This document shows positions 48,848 through 62,852 of a stretch of DNA of 64,000 nt, one piece after another; positions within the stretch are counted from its first letter, which is position 1; each line of letters opens with the position of its first letter. Both the position numbers and the translations under genes were made by a program. Origin of the DNA: Coptis chinensis (taxonomy: Eukaryota > Streptophyta > Magnoliopsida > Ranunculales > Ranunculaceae); assembly GCA_015680905.1 (NCBI GenBank), contig CM027378.1, positions 104,491,501 through 104,555,500 of the forward strand. Reading direction: 5' to 3'. Below the pieces are notes generated by a model, which saw nothing but the letters and a program-made list of their open reading frames with translations, was not told the origin of the DNA and ran no database searches.

Positions 48848-50836
48848 GTAGCAACTGCCAACATTCTATGAATGACTAGTTTACTAGCGGATCCCTAAAA
48901 CACTAGTTTTCACGTTTTCACATTTCATTATAGTCATTTGTAACAAGAATTTCTTGCCTTTGATTATTTTTTGAATAGTGTAATTTGATTCCTTCACTAA
49001 TATAATTGAGTGCTTTGAGACCTTTTGACAAACGCAACAGATTCCTTATCTTCGTTTGGTAATGAAAGTATTACATTATTGAAGCCATCAAGTATAACCA
49101 TCCATTAGTAAATATAAAGGCTCTCCACTATGACTCTATGAGAATGAAGATGAAGAATGTGGAAAGGTGCAATTTCTGATCTTCTGTGCGTGGATAAAAT
49201 TTAATAAAATCTGTTAAGAAATGGTGGGGATTCCCAGTTTGCTTTTTCAAATTTTATGTTTTATAATAAAGGCTTAAAATACTCTAGGAATATGCTTCAG
49301 TTAGCTAATAACCTCTTCTCAATCAATTCATCATCCAGTTTCTTGGAATCTTGTATACTGGAAACAAACTCCGTGATCTTGAATCTCCAATCAAGTTGGT
49401 GTAAATGCATCATCATTTGCAACAAGAAAATTATCGCAAATCATCACAAAGTAGCAGCCAGATAAATATGGAAAGATTGATCTCCAAAGATAGGGAGGCG
49501 CAAAATACTGAGACATAATAATCATAAACAAAGGCAGAAAAACTAACGAAAAAATAGAGGATGAGAATATCTGCTGTGATTGTACTTTTTATTTGTAATT
49601 CAGTACTCATTTGATGATTGATCATGTGTGAACACCACCAGAAAATATACCACGAAGAACAAACGTCACTGGAAAGCAGAACTGTTTCTACCGGATTTAT
49701 GGGAGGTATTATGCAGTTAAGAACTTAAGATCGAGGAAGGATCGATCACGCAATAAGAATCTAAGCTTTAAGACTTTTGAGGACAACTTGCATTTTTCAC
49801 TGTCGGAGCTTTTACTTTATTTGCTATTTTGCTTCCATCACAACTGGCGATAGAAGACATTTAGCTGGACCAAATAAGTTGATCATTTAAGTTATTGCCA
49901 TGCATGTAAATCCAAATTCACACTCCGTTTTCTTCAAATATATTATGAAGATGAACAAGATTATTTGAGGGATCATTCAATTTTTTTTATATAAGAACTT
50001 AATCAAAACATGGATGTGTATAATTTTCTTCACAATCCTTCTTTGATACACGACGCAGTACATGAATGTCGGCTGGTATTTGGTGAAGCTCAAGTCCCAT
50101 TCAACCCTATAATCTATCCAATGCATTACTTCAAAAAATTTGTGATAATAACTTTCAATTTTCAATTCAGGTTTGTGTCAGAAAAAAAACAAACCAAAAA
50201 AAAAAAAGATAATTAGAAAAAAAAAAAAAAAAAAAAAAAACAATTCGGGTCTATCTTCCTAGCGTGCTCAAGTACTTCAAAACCTAGAGAGAGCGATAAA
50301 GGATATATATCAGCATATGATTTTCTTGACTCCAAAGTCAATATACGATCAACCCTTACGGCCTTACCATCCCTCACAGATTAAACATAAGCACTGATAG
50401 GAGTGATATGACTATATGACCATAGCAGACAAACCACTTTTAGAAAAGCTTGTACCTTCCGCAAAGTATTCTTCCATCCCACACCACAATCATCACCCTT
50501 GAGCAGAATTCACGTTAAACCAAAACACTTTTCCCTTTTAACAAATAAATTTTAAATCCATCCCATCCAATCCCAATTAGTCCGTTTTTATTTTATCTTT
50601 GCTTTAAGCCTTTAATTACAAAAATTAGGACCTGAAAAAGTGAAAATAAATGCCTAATTGATAAAAACTTTAGATGTGATTACAAAATATATATATGGGA
50701 TTTTACAAACTGGAATCTAAATAACTTTCCTAACATGTCCTAAATCTAGCTAGCCATTGAAGTGTTTGGGGGCATTTAATGAGCTCAGTAGTCGATATTC
50801 ATGGTGACAAGGTGCAACCCATCTCTCTCACATTTA
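48848..50836. other. AT-rich intergenic DNA, no gene seen
   Basis: Only short open frames without recognisable domains. A poly(A) run occurs at 50218-50240. The last few hundred bases lie 3' of the thaumatin-like gene and may include its 3' UTR. Confidence 0.5.
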
Positions 50837-52818
50837 CTACAGACTGAACGAGAGGATAACAAGACTAGTTATGGCAGTAGCAGCAAGAGAAGTAAATGCC
50901 GACTGAATTGATGTACAGGTTGTTCTTGTTGAGCCTCCAGTCGCTAACCCTACTATCCATGATGCATCTGTTAACATTGCTCCTCCTTGTGATGACCCTG
51001 TTGTACTAGTTGTAGTAATCGTACTACTTGACCCCATTCCATTTGTTGCTGTTTGTGAGTCTGTAACAGTAACCCCCCCACTTGTGCCACTATCTGTTGT
51101 TTTTGGTGTTTGATCAGTTGATGACTTCTGGCTGTAAAATGAGGAGGTAAAGTTTCATTACACAAAGTCGTCTAAAAAGAATATATTCGTTGGAGCAAAT
51201 CGGAAGCCTTACAGTGTCAAAACAACAAATGAGTTAAAGTGAGTGCAGAGTGTAGACCATAGAGACACTGGTATAATCAGGAAACAAAATTTTAACACTT
51301 TCATCCATAACAACAAACAATGAAATGTGTATCAATGTATCATCAGCATAAAGCATGTGAATAGGGACAAAAACGTTTCATTAATGCAATTTGAAGAAAT
51401 CAAGATCAAAACACATGATATCATTTCAGGGTTCACCTAACTAGTGAACAATGAACCATAATTCCATTATTAAACATTTAACTAAGTAGTTCACCAACTA
51501 GAATTCAAGACCTGATCCTTTAAGCTAAAGTGCTGAACACAGTAACACACCACTTCCTAGTTCCCATCCATAGTCCACACTCGTGGCATAAAATCTGTTA
51601 CCATTTCAAACTACAAAATACCGTTACAGTCGAGAATTCAGCAGCATATAAGTGGCATGTCAAAATTTGCGTACCAGAGGTTATCAAGATTCAAGACTAT
51701 TTTTTTTTTACGAGTAAAATCATGACGACAGTGTAATCTATAATGTGTCTTTTCTCACAATCTGAGCAGATATCAAATTAAAATGGCAATATATCCAAAT
51801 CAGATACTATATACCAGCAATAAATTGCCAGGACCATGAAGGACCAGAAGAATATATGCAGTCCTGAACTCTAGAGAGGTTGAGAAGTCTATTTAACTCC
51901 AATGACTCAATGAGTGCAAGTCACTCAAGAAACAGAAAAAAATGCAAGAACTTAAATAAGATTGCAAATTAAAATGTAGTTTTCAAACCAAAATTCATAC
52001 CTATTTGCATACGAAGGACAGAATGTAATAATGTAGTCTGCTCCGGTACAGGTAAACGTACTAGTAGCATCATCATACGCGTAGCTATACGATCTAGGAC
52101 AAGCTGCCTTAAACATAGCCGAATAAACCGACGGTCTACACGTAGTAGGCGTATTATACGCACCACTACAACAATATTCCGGACTTCCAAAAGCTTCACA
52201 AGCACTTTTACATGCTTCACCTTCTCCAACTCTTAACTCAGTTGGACATTGCCGATTCAAATCGGTCACACAACCAGTTACAGCACATGTACCCGACCCA
52301 CCCGTTCCTTCAACAACCATGGGTAAATTATACCCATCAACTAGGCTGACGTCATAAAAATCTTGACTTCCTGACCCAAGTGTAAATTCTGCTAGTGTTG
52401 CAGGTGGAGCAGCACCGGCCCCATTACACTCTACCTGACCCGACCCACAATCTCCAGTTGCACAACTACCTAGACCCGACCCGTCGAAGTTACAAGATGT
52501 TCTGCCCCAGAACCGACCCGACCAACCCGTTGGAGCTTCGAGTGTTCGTGAAGTACCTTGTTCTAGTTGGAAACCTGTGGTTTCTAGCTTTGGAGTACCT
52601 GAGTTAGCAAGGATACCTGGCCATACTGTGTAAGCACAGTTGTTCGTAAATGTAAATGTAGCTCCTGAGGCACCTGCTCAACACAAACATTCACACATTT
52701 AGATTAAGACCACTGAAGATCCAAAAATTTCACACACACAAGTTAAGTTTTATTTACCTTTTAAGATGAGCAGAGTGAGGAATATTGAAGAGCATAACCA
52801 AGGTGAGAAGAGATCCAT
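50837..52818 (-). CDS. Thaumatin-like protein with Ser/Thr-rich GPI-type tail
   Basis: The three exons, on the minus strand, are 52818-52758, 52673-52001 and 51131-50837. Their GT-AG borders and phases add up to 342 residues. A signal peptide (1 to about 22) is followed by the thaumatin domain (about 23-245), with the family opening ATFTFTNNCAYTVWPG and the signature GRTSCNFDGSGLGSCATGDC. The acidic-cleft residues fall in AEFTLGSGSQDFYDVSLVDG. Cysteines such as those in SPEYCCSGAYNTPTTC fit the usual 16-Cys, eight-disulphide fold. The last exon adds about 97 Ser/Thr-rich residues and a hydrophobic end (TSLAATAITSLVILSFSL), typical of the GPI-anchored or long-tail subgroup. The family belongs to PR-5; some members bind beta-glucan or act in defence. 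The gene looks intact. Confidence 0.94.
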
Positions 52819-54170
52819 ATGGGCTTTTTTTTATTTAGTTGTAATTGATTGGTGGAAAGGGAAGGGTTGTGTTTAGATCTAAATGCAAAGGGTTTATTTT
52901 GTAGTGGGGATATTTCTAAGGTGGAGATGGTGCTGCATTGTTTTGTTAGTAAAGAAAAAACAGTAACCGAAGCAGGATTTTTTGCCTTGGTAGATGGTAG
53001 TAAGGGGGGATAATTACCACCACCAAAAAACTCAATCTAGTGAAAATGTATTAGTGATTTAGTGTATGTGACGAAGAAAGAAAGGAGTGTGAAGGAGGAG
53101 AAGAAAGGGAACGGACATTATGGGGGGAGGGATTACTATATAGCTGCTTTGGATTTACTATTTCATAGCTCGGACTATCTGCATTTTAGAGATTTATTTA
53201 TATTTTATTTAAATATCTTTAGGTTGTTGTTATATTTTAATAATATTTACGGATATTTAGAGGTTTTGTGATATTTTGTATATATAACAATTTTATTTAA
53301 TATTTACCATTATATTTTAAATAATATAAATAATATATCATGATATTCCTATTTCACATAGATCGGACAGCATCCGACGATGTAAGCTTTATCAATACAA
53401 TCGTACCAGTTGTATTTTTGCGATTTGTATTTTGTCTATATTCCATTTTAGTTTTAAGCCCGGTTAATTAATTACTCGATGTACTGACGTCCAGACCTCG
53501 TGGAAGTAAATGGTGAGCCGTGCACTAAATAAAACTCGCCACCTGTTCTTTGACCCCAAATTTGAGATTCCCGATAACCTTGACTAACGGCGTTAGCATC
53601 TCCAACCTTCGAGGATCTTGTCAGAAATGGCATCGCCTACAATTTGCTCGCTCTCACGGACACACAAAATTTGCTACGTCATTGTTTACGTTACGGACAG
53701 CTTTAGTTGGGCTATATTGGGCTTGGGCCCCGAGTTTGTCCAATCAATTGGCAATTGGAAGATAAGATCGACAACAATTTATGTAGGGTAACTCGTGATT
53801 CGTAATGATAAAAGTGTTAAGAGAGAAAGAGACGAGAAAAACACCCTTTCTGAATTCTGAGGCTATAGATGGGTTCGGGACTTCGGGGTGTCCTTTAATG
53901 TGTCACGTTCGCACCAACCATTCTTTTGCAGTATATTTGATCCACGTCAAGATTGGGACAGGTGACATGTATCATGTTGAGACTCACTTTACCATCTCGC
54001 TAACACGTCAAATCTTTCGGTATGAAATGATGAATCCATAGGGTCGACTGAGTTACCAAAAAAAATAGGACGTCGACAGTCGACTGTCTAACAGACCCTA
54101 CAGGCCCACATATTATGGACTGGTCCGTATTAATAATTTCTGGACTTTTTGGGCTCAAAACAAATTTGTG
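52819..54170. other. Promoter side of the thaumatin-like gene and intergenic DNA
   Basis: Upstream of the thaumatin-like gene lies AT-rich DNA with purine-rich stretches (53080-53115). No gene or clear repeat was recognised. Confidence 0.45.
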
Positions 54171-54173
54171 TAA

Positions 54174-55022
54174 GAGCAAGTCCAATGAAAAGCAGTTAAA
54201 TTAAGCTGTTAAAAGTGTCAAGAGTAAGTCCAACGGGAGGCTATATAGGCTGTTAAAGGCAAATATAGCACTCCAACCACAAAAATGTCATTCCAATGGG
54301 GCTGCTAAAAGGGTCTTAAATTTAAAAGGAGTAAAAATCCAACCAAAGTTAAGACCTCGCTAGTAGCTGCTATAATAAGTTCGGAAAACAGACGACATAG
54401 TTTCTACCGTCTGTGTTAAATTTCGACAGACGGCAGAAACTGTGTCGCCCGTCCAAAAAATTTTCAAAAAATAATGGACGGCATATCATTTAGCACTTCA
54501 AAATAGAAAACGAGATTGGATTGTTTTTTTTATTTTGGGGAGCCAAATTTGGCTGGGCAAGCTAAAAAGCTTATATGACAGTTATGTAACACTTTAGTAG
54601 CCCAATTTAGCAGCTCTCCATTGGACTTGCTCTAAGCGCCACATAGGCCTTTTAGCTTGCTCAGCCCAATTTGGCTCCCCAAAATAAAAAAATCAATCCA
54701 ATCGCGTTTTCTGTTTTGAATTGTTAAATGATACGGACGTCATAGTTTCTGCTGTCCGTCCATTATTTTTTGAAATTTTTTTGGACCGTTGATACTGGTT
54801 TACCGTCGTCCGAAATTTAACAACATCATGGGCGGCGAAACTATGTCGTCCATCTCCCGAACTTATTATAGCAGCTGCTAGCGAAGGTTTTAATTTTGGT
54901 TGGGTTTTTGACTCCATCCAAATTTAAGACCTTTTTAGCAGTCTCATTGGAATGACATTTTTGTGATTAGGGTGCTATATTTGCCTTTAGCCGCTCATAT
55001 AGCTCCCATTGGACTTGCACTA
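54174..55022. repeat. Two MITE copies in head-to-head inverted arrangement
   Basis: A first copy has ends GAGCAAGTCCAATG (54174) and CATTGGACTTGCTC (54632), with TAA on both sides (54171-54173 and 54633-54635), as in PIF/Tourist MITEs. The sequence at about 54638-55022 is the same family read backwards. Arm 54222-54580 pairs with 54638-55022 over about 360 bp (shared CGACATAGTTTC, AGCTGCTATAATAAGTTCGG and AATAATGGACGG, among others). The loop is about 57 bp. Any transcript across it would form a long hairpin. Confidence 0.85.
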
Positions 55023-55279
55023 AGTTGTTTTAGCCTTTTAGGGCAAGGAAATTTTCTTGAAAAAACGTGCGGGGCATGTTTTCAAAAAAAACTTTGTAAA
55101 ATCCGTGAAAGGTTCTATAAGGATTTGGGAGTATTGGGTACTCCTATTTCGTGAAACTTCAAGGGAAAAATATGTTGCTTCTGCAATCAAAGTATCAAAC
55201 ACACCTGTCTCTTCATTGCAAATCTCAAATATCACGCACTACTGCACGAGTCCACGCACTACTGGCACGGGGTTAGTAA

Positions 55280-58200
55280 GAGCATCTTTAGGAGTGATAT
55301 CAACCTAGTATTTAGTGTTTTTTCAACTTCAGGAGAGTCACATGTTGATGAAAACACCAAAAAAATACCAAACCAAACACCAAATCGGCCAATATTTGGT
55401 TCCAGCTTTGGTGTTGTATCAAATCACTTGCGCGGTTTTGCCAACTCCGCATGGGCTTGGGCTGCTAAATGGGCTTCTATAGCGCGGTTTTGCCAACACC
55501 GCGTGTGTTTTTTCTGATAATTAGAATTGTAGTGCATAGAACTTGAGAAATTATGAATTGTGCATAGAACTTAAGAAATTAAGAATTATGCAATTGAAGA
55601 AATTAAGAATTGTGATCCAAAATCGAAAAAATTAAATAAATAAAAAAATTAAGAATTGTGTAATCTAAAATCTATGATTATGATATAATATCCAAAATTA
55701 TCCAAAACCGATATTACATAAAATTTATTTAGCTCTCTTCTTACGCCCCTTACCACTCGATGCCTCTCCTCTCTCTATTTGGATATTCCGAAGCTGCTCC
55801 TCTAAGTTCCTAACCTTAAAATCAAGATCTTCTCTGTCTGCACGAAGGTTAACTACCTCAGCATGAAGTTCCTCATATCCCTGATGTTGTTGTGTGTACA
55901 CCTGCTGAATATCCTCATACGCTTTTCAAGTCTCGTCATACACACATTGGGATTGCTGATATGTCTGAGAATATGCCTCCTCCCTTTCTTGGCTATAATG
56001 ATACACGGAAGTCCTCATCCCATCAAACATACAAATCTGGTTCTCATATCTTTATCGAATCTCAGCCTGAAAATCCAAGAAAATACATTGTGAGTACATA
56101 TTATATATATAATGAATAAGAAAAATAAAATAACTAAACTCACCGTGGTATACTGATCAATTTGCGGCTCTAACTCATGGCAACGAGCACGAGGCACCTC
56201 AGGAATGGAAATATAAGTAGCCTCCCCATTAGGTCCACACACGACAAACATCTGAGGATTACTGACAGGCACAGGAGCTGGATGATATGCATTCAGAGGT
56301 TGTGGGTTGTAAACATGCTGTGGCGGATGAGAAATATGTAGCTCACGTCTCATCCCTTCTAGGCCCACAAGCTCGAAGTTGCTAGCCTGACCAACAGAGG
56401 GCAACAACGGACCAATGGAGACACGGTTCTACCATCTATAATACTGATCAACAGTCTGCTCAACAACAAAAGAAGACGCATTTGGCCAAGGACCACTACT
56501 GGTATGAACGTCATGAACTTGAGTTCTACCCCACGACTTCACATCACTAACATCCGCATGGGAGCACATGGAACTCCATAACGTCCAATCATCTGCCTCC
56601 AACATCCGGCCGCCACGATTAAACCTTACCACGCATGCGACAAAAATAACTTTGTGACGTGACAACACACAAGCATGCTGCACAACTGGATCGTCAAAGA
56701 CAGTAGTCAAACACCAAGGTCTTCACTCAATAGATGACAATGATCTAATATCAATTTGAGCACGAGCCATACAGGCATTATTTCTAATCACCGCTATTCT
56801 AGTCAAGTGTGGCCCCTCGACCAACTACCAAATCTAGGGCGAGTATCAGCAATCATGTCTATGTTAGGACAAAGAGTTCGAAAGTACTCATAAAACCAAA
56901 TTTCTGAAAGTCATGTGAATCCTACAATCTGAGGACTTCTAGTTCCGAATGTCTGTAAAGCTTTATCTAACGCCGCTATCAATGTGGCATATATTGAGCT
57001 ACCTAGGTCATAATCTCTCATAGCATGCAAATCAGATACATAAGTATAATATCCCAGTCGTACTGTAGAATGACCATTGGGAAACATAACATGCCCAATA
57101 AAAAACATAAAAAAAGTCCTAACATACACATCAGCACCCTCACTACTAGGTAGAACAATCAAAGCTAACTCCGCTCGTGTATCAAGATCCAAGAGGGGTT
57201 CCATATATGCAGTCTTAATATGAGATAGCTTAATACCAGAAGAATCATAAGCATCCGCATCCAAGCGAGGAAAACTCATAAGCATACTATCCATATTCTC
57301 ATAATTTGTATGAAAAGGTATCGGTTGGCCTATACCGATACTCAACCCAGAAATCATAGTGAAGTCTAGTGGTGTGAACCCTAACTCCGCACAAGGGAAA
57401 TAAAATGTATGAGTTCTACTCCACCATATTTCTACTAAAGCTATGACCACTGACAGCGCCTTCAGCCTTCCTTCTAATCCACATCAACCAAAAGACCCGA
57501 AGGTGTATACAAAATACTATCTCTAATGTGTACAAACTCATCCAAACTCTTAATAACCTTCCACCACTCTCTAACACCATGTAAAGTCGATCTAACTCGG
57601 TAGTCAATAACATGCTAATATTATAAAAAATAATAATAATGCATATAAGATAAATAATTAATTGGTCCAACTCAACTAATTAATGCATAATATTCAAAAT
57701 ATTTAATCAAAACTAATTAATTACCTGAGTATTAGCCACTACACTCGACACGTGTTTTGTATCACGTGTAGAAGACACAACTTCCATATCAAGTGTTTCA
57801 CCGGGTGCAAATTGCCAATCGAAGTCGTTCATCTGATACTCCAGTACATAGGAATGTCTATTAGTCGGTGTGATATCCTCGGGTTTTTCTCCCTCACCGT
57901 CTTCTCCCCCACCGTATTCTACTTTCTCGGGTTCTTCTCCCCCATCGCAAATGTCGTCTGTGTACTGCCAATCATCACCCTTGAAAGGTTTAAAATGATC
58001 CATATAAAATTTCAAGAATTTATGTAGGTTTTTTTTTTCTTTTACTAAAGAGAGGGTTTATAATTGAGATAAGAGTTGAAAGTGATTGAACTGCGCGGCT
58101 TTGGTCCTGTTTATATAGAAGTAGCACGCGGTGTTCAGAACACCGCGCAGTTTTCTCAAAATTGTGTGGGCTTGAACTTGTTAGTTGGGCTTTAATGGCG

Positions 58201-58351
58201 CGGTTTTGGAAAAACCGCGTGGGCTATATGACACGGTTTATCCAAAACCGTGTAGTTTGATATCGAAAATTTGATGTTGCTCCTAAAAATGGTTGGTGTT
58301 TTTTTGGTTCAAAATTTTGGTGTTTTTTTTGTTGTTCTCCTAAAGATGCTC
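55280..58351 (-). mobile_element. Element with 15-bp inverted ends carrying a plant-mobile-domain gene
   Basis: The left end GAGCATCTTTAGGAG and the right end CTCCTAAAGATGCTC are perfect 15-bp inverted repeats, 3.07 kb apart. Just outside are GGTTAGTAA (left) and, two bases beyond the right end, GGTTAGCAA. This may be a 9-bp target duplication as in Mutator-like elements, but the offset leaves doubt. Subterminal DNA repeats GCGCGGTTTTG and AACCGCG motifs on both sides. Inside is a broken plant-mobile-domain gene on the minus strand. No transposase was recognised. Confidence 0.65.
55725..58003 (-). pseudogene. Plant mobile domain (PMD, MAIN-like) gene, broken
   Basis: On the minus strand, ATG 58003 opens an acidic exon (58003-57725: MDHFKPFKGDDWQYTDD). 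Next comes TLHGVREWWKVIKSLDEFV (about 57590), then after an indel near 57470 the core PMD run ALVEIWWSRTHTFYFPCAEL, GFTPLDFTMISGLSIG and QPIPFHTNYENM. A Pro/His-rich part (HISHPPQHVYNPQPLNAYHP) follows, then a coiled-coil-like last exon (ELHAEVVNLRADREDLDFKV) ending GKGRKKRAK at TAA 55725. PMD proteins occur both as host genes (MAIN, MAIL1, needed for genome stability and silencing) and within transposons. Location between inverted ends favours the transposon kind. In-frame stops near 55920, 56055, 56890 and 57475 mark it as inactive. Confidence 0.82.
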
Positions 58352-59564
58352 TTGGTTAGCAACAAGTGTTTTTGGGGTTTGGACTTTGGACACAGTGTAT
58401 CCATTTCAAACCGCGCTGGATCCATAAAATGGCTTTTTATGTTGGATCGCATTCGGCCTTATATAACCCTGAATTGGATTGGGCCTAAGCTGATCAGTGG
58501 ACTTAAAACTAACCCCAGACCACTCTTGCATTTTCATTTTTCAGTGGGGTATTTCATGTGATGCAGCTAGCTAGCTCCGTCGGTCCTTCAGTCACGTTTT
58601 GTGCCCTAATCAGTGGCGGTCTGCGAACCCAGAAAGTTCGTCGAGCGTATATATATCCACAATATGTTAATCTATCCAATAACTACAGCAACTTCTGTTA
58701 TGGTAAAATGATGACACAATTTGGATGTATATTCAAACTGTTAAACAGAGACGTTTAGATCAAAGTGGGAAACTCTAGGTTCTATATTAAATTTCTATAT
58801 TAAACAAGAGGATTTTATAATGTAGTTTTCTCTCCTTATTTGGTGGTAACTAGATTTTTGGACCCATTCAACGAACGGGAACCATTTTTATATAATTTTT
58901 TTTATTTGATTATTATGTATAAAAATTTTGACTTCCAAATTATATTGAAACTTATACAATAAATTAATTGATCAAAGTTCTCAATGCCAATAATTTGCTA
59001 TGGATATTAAACAAAGCTACAAACATAGAGAAAACAAAATCCATTAAAAGGTAAAAACTTGCGTTGTTGGTCATCAGTGTGGGGAAGACTGGCACGAAGG
59101 AGCTCCATTGACATTTCCTTATAACATTTGCTGCTTCTAACCACAATTACTGCAACATTTAGACCCACTAAAGAAAACAATTAATTATATTTCTTTGCTT
59201 CCACTTATACTTATAAACGACATATTAAAATAAGATTTTCATATATGAGAAGCCACAATTGATTTTAATCTAAGGGTTCAATCTAAGTTTGTTTTTCCTT
59301 TATTCCAAAAACCTACAAAAGAGAAGCAACCTTAGAATACTTATTTTTTAGTATTTAACCTCAAAATACTCATATCGTCAAATAAAGTTAAGCACAAAAC
59401 AAAATTTTGTTGAAATCTTACTTGTAGCTAGTAGATCTTATGCATCAAAATCGATTAAACAAAGATATGGAAAGAAAACCCGATAAAGAAATTAAAGCAA
59501 TTAATTAGTCCAAAATTTGTGGTGTCTTTTAATTTTTTGTTTTTTAATTCTTAGCCCATTAGTA

Positions 59565-60295
59565 TACCTAACACGTGCTGTCACTTTAACCACTTGCATC
59601 TCTAATTTCCACACGTGTATTCTCGCTCTGATTTTTTTAAGATAGCAAATGGGTTAACCTATCTCTTAAGCATCTATCTTCAGTTGGCTTTAGCGAAGAA
59701 GTAAATTCAGTAGCTTTTAAAAATAATTTTATTTTAAAAGTGTTGATTTTATCCATGGAGTTTTTAATATTTAGTCCTACTGTTAATCACAATATTTTTG
59801 TTTGGTCCTAAAAAAACGGATGTTAATTAGAAAACGGTCAACTTGCAATCAACACTAAGTCAACTCAGTCAAACATCAATTTTAATAAACAAACAATTGT
59901 AGACCAACAAAATTTGCTATTATAATTAGGACTAAAAGCTAAATTGTTTTGCGGTTTCGACAAGGCAACTCTAGGGCAGGCTATCTAGGCAGCCGCCAAG
60001 TGCCCCCACGTTTTAGCGCAATAAAAGGCCCCCAACAACTATCTAGAAATAAGGTTTATTAGGGTTTAGGCAGGCCTGGTCCGTTTGGGATTCTTGAGGT
60101 CCAAAGTATACTTTTCCACCACTTAACACATAATGTCTTTATTAGTCTACTTAACACGTGGTGTTTACTTCACCACTTATTTCTCTAATTTCTACAGGTG
60201 TAGTCAATTATTCATATTTTTAACTTATCTCTTGAGTATCTATTTCAGTTGACTTAAGCAAGAAGTGAAGTCATTCGCTTTTAAAGGTAACTTCT
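59565..60295. repeat. Diverged direct duplication of about 155 bp
   Basis: About 59565-59720 and 60140-60295 share, in order, TAACACGTG, TCTCTAATTTC, ATCTCTT, AGTATCTAT-like and CAGTTGRCTT blocks with many differences. This is an old duplication with no evident function. Confidence 0.6.
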
Positions 60296-61295
60296 TTTTT
60301 TTTCCCATTTTGTTCTCTTTAGACACTCCTCCAAGTCTTCTCAGTAAGCTTTTTCAGGTACTCTCTATTCTCTAATTATTATAGTGGTTCTTTAATTCAG
60401 GAAGGGGAGAGGAACTTCGATCACATTGTGAGTAATTGGTCATTAGAGGAAGTGACCCAACAGAAATAGACTACAAATTTTAATATTATGTAGTCATGGA
60501 ATATTACATTATAAATTTTAATTTTTGAATTATTATGTACCAAAAAGTTTTAACTATAGAATATTGTAATGATTCAAATTTTTTTGCATGTCTTAGAATT
60601 ATTGTATCGTTTTTCTATCGAAGGCTCTGGGGAGTAGAGATTCAATAGGTAGGTGGAGATTCGACTCTCCTTTTAGCTACAACCTCTAAAGCCAATGCAA
60701 CTATAAATCCACTGTGTTTTATGTGTTGTGGTACCGTGTTAGATTATAGCAACTCCATGGGCGTTGTTCTTTCTTCTTTATAACCTGGATAACTCTCTAA
60801 AAGTCTGAACTTATACTCCTTGCTAAGACATATTCTCATCCGTTCTAGATTCCAAATAGTTCTACCGGATCCTTGAGCACTAACTGATGATACACACCAA
60901 AGAAGTTAGCATCTTATCCAAAAACCTCTCACTCACATTTCAAAACAAAGGTACATATGAAGTTTTTTTTGGGAGGTCCTCTTTCATCCAATTCCAATTC
61001 AATCCCAATAAATAGAGTTATGAAATTCCTAAAAAAAACATATCATTCAATTCAAATTAAGCATGACGTTAGCACAACACCTTAAGGTTCAATGACATAC
61101 ACGTGATAAAACACTACTTATTTTAGACATCAAAAGATCATGACTACCATAATTATAAGCTTGCTAGCTAGACTACCAAAAAAAAAACTTGTTAGCTAGT
61201 TGTGTCCCACGTGATAGAGTTTAAGGTCATGGGTTGATGAAAAATATACATAATCATAATGATTACATTAGTTAAAATTACAACTAATTAATGAT

Positions 61296-61409
61296 TCAAC
61301 CTACATATAACTATGAAGTAAACCAATACTTTACAATTTTATATTGAAAACATCAACCTACATATAACTATGAAGTAAACCAATACTCTACAATTCTATA
61401 ATGAAAAAA
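61296..61409. repeat. 57-bp tandem duplication
   Basis: Copies 61296-61352 and 61353-61409 both begin TCAACCTACATATAACTATG and differ at a few bases near their ends. Confidence 0.85.
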
Positions 61410-62852
61410 ACCGAAAGTACATCAAAGCATAGTAATTCGTGTCACCTTCTTGATTAAATCCAAGCATAGATATCGTTGATGTCCCTTCTTAATCCCTTAG
61501 GCAAATATTTGATTAGATATATTTCATCTTCTCCACTTTTGTCGTTCAAAATGACGTACTTTATGTGTCAGGCGTGATGACAGTTCCCTTTGTTTCATTT
61601 ATCATAGTGGTCTAGTTAACAGTAGAGAAGAGTCTTTCTATCTTGAAGCACTCTAAACACCCTGTTTAACAATGTGGAAACCCCACAACAAAATCACACA
61701 CCTTAAACTTTGTCCTATAAATTGAAAATATAATAAACAGGTGATCTAACCTCTTTTGCGATCACTGTCCAAGACTTTTCCATTGGAGTCTTCTTCTCTA
61801 ATTCCATATACGAACTCTTTCTTGGTGGTGCTTCAATATATTCGAGTTCGTTCTACTATACAATAAACAAAAATATTACTAATTGATTCTACTATATTAC
61901 TCGCACGTAGAGATTATAGAAGTTTTAGAAGAAGTGAAATAGATGAGAGAGTTGTACTTTTAATAGGAAACAACCAATAGCCTTCCAGTCTCAAAATTGC
62001 ACTTGCACTTAAATTGAAATTTAAATGATCCACGTGACAAAACCAAGTATTGGGAAATTGCCACATAGGAAAGAAATTGTCCACCTCAGCTGCTTTAATA
62101 TATAGGGAGGTGATCTACTATCTATATACTAAAGTAGCATATTAGATTTTGAGTTCGATGGTCAATGAAATGAATAAAAAGAAACAATCCATATAATTTT
62201 TTTTAAAAATATTTTATAATTAATTTTTTTGAATTATTATGTATCAAAAATTTTAACTCCAAAATATTTTAATGATTCAAGTTTTGATCAAAACGAAGAG
62301 ATTTTCTCACTCAGAGAGAGAGGATTCATCGACCAACACTTTCTTTCAAACCATTCAAGCAGGGATTAAGATTGCTTAGTCTTCATTTTTTTAAATTTTC
62401 TTGAACATCATGCCCGACCACTCTTTCCTGACAACAACTCCAATGATCAATCTATGCTTCTCAAGTGGCGTAGTATCAATATTCCTTTCAAACTATTTGG
62501 TTGACATTGATGCACACGCTTATATACAATGAAACTTGCTAGCATTTCTTTTATCCCTTTTATAATCAAACTGCAATATATATTCACAATTAAAATAAAC
62601 ATAATAAAGAATGAAATGAATGTGTGAAAGAAAAATGTAAGAAGAAATATCATGTTGGAAAAAATCAAACTGATAGTAAGATTGCTTTAAGATTTTGCAA
62701 CTTAAGTGTGTCGACAATGGTATTATTTACATTAGTTCTCAAACACATGTTGATTTCAAACAAACTTGAGAAAATATTAAAACACGATGATTTGTTTCTC
62801 ACATACCCTCACCATGTTTGATATGATGCACTCAAGTTTATTGTTGTGTTTA

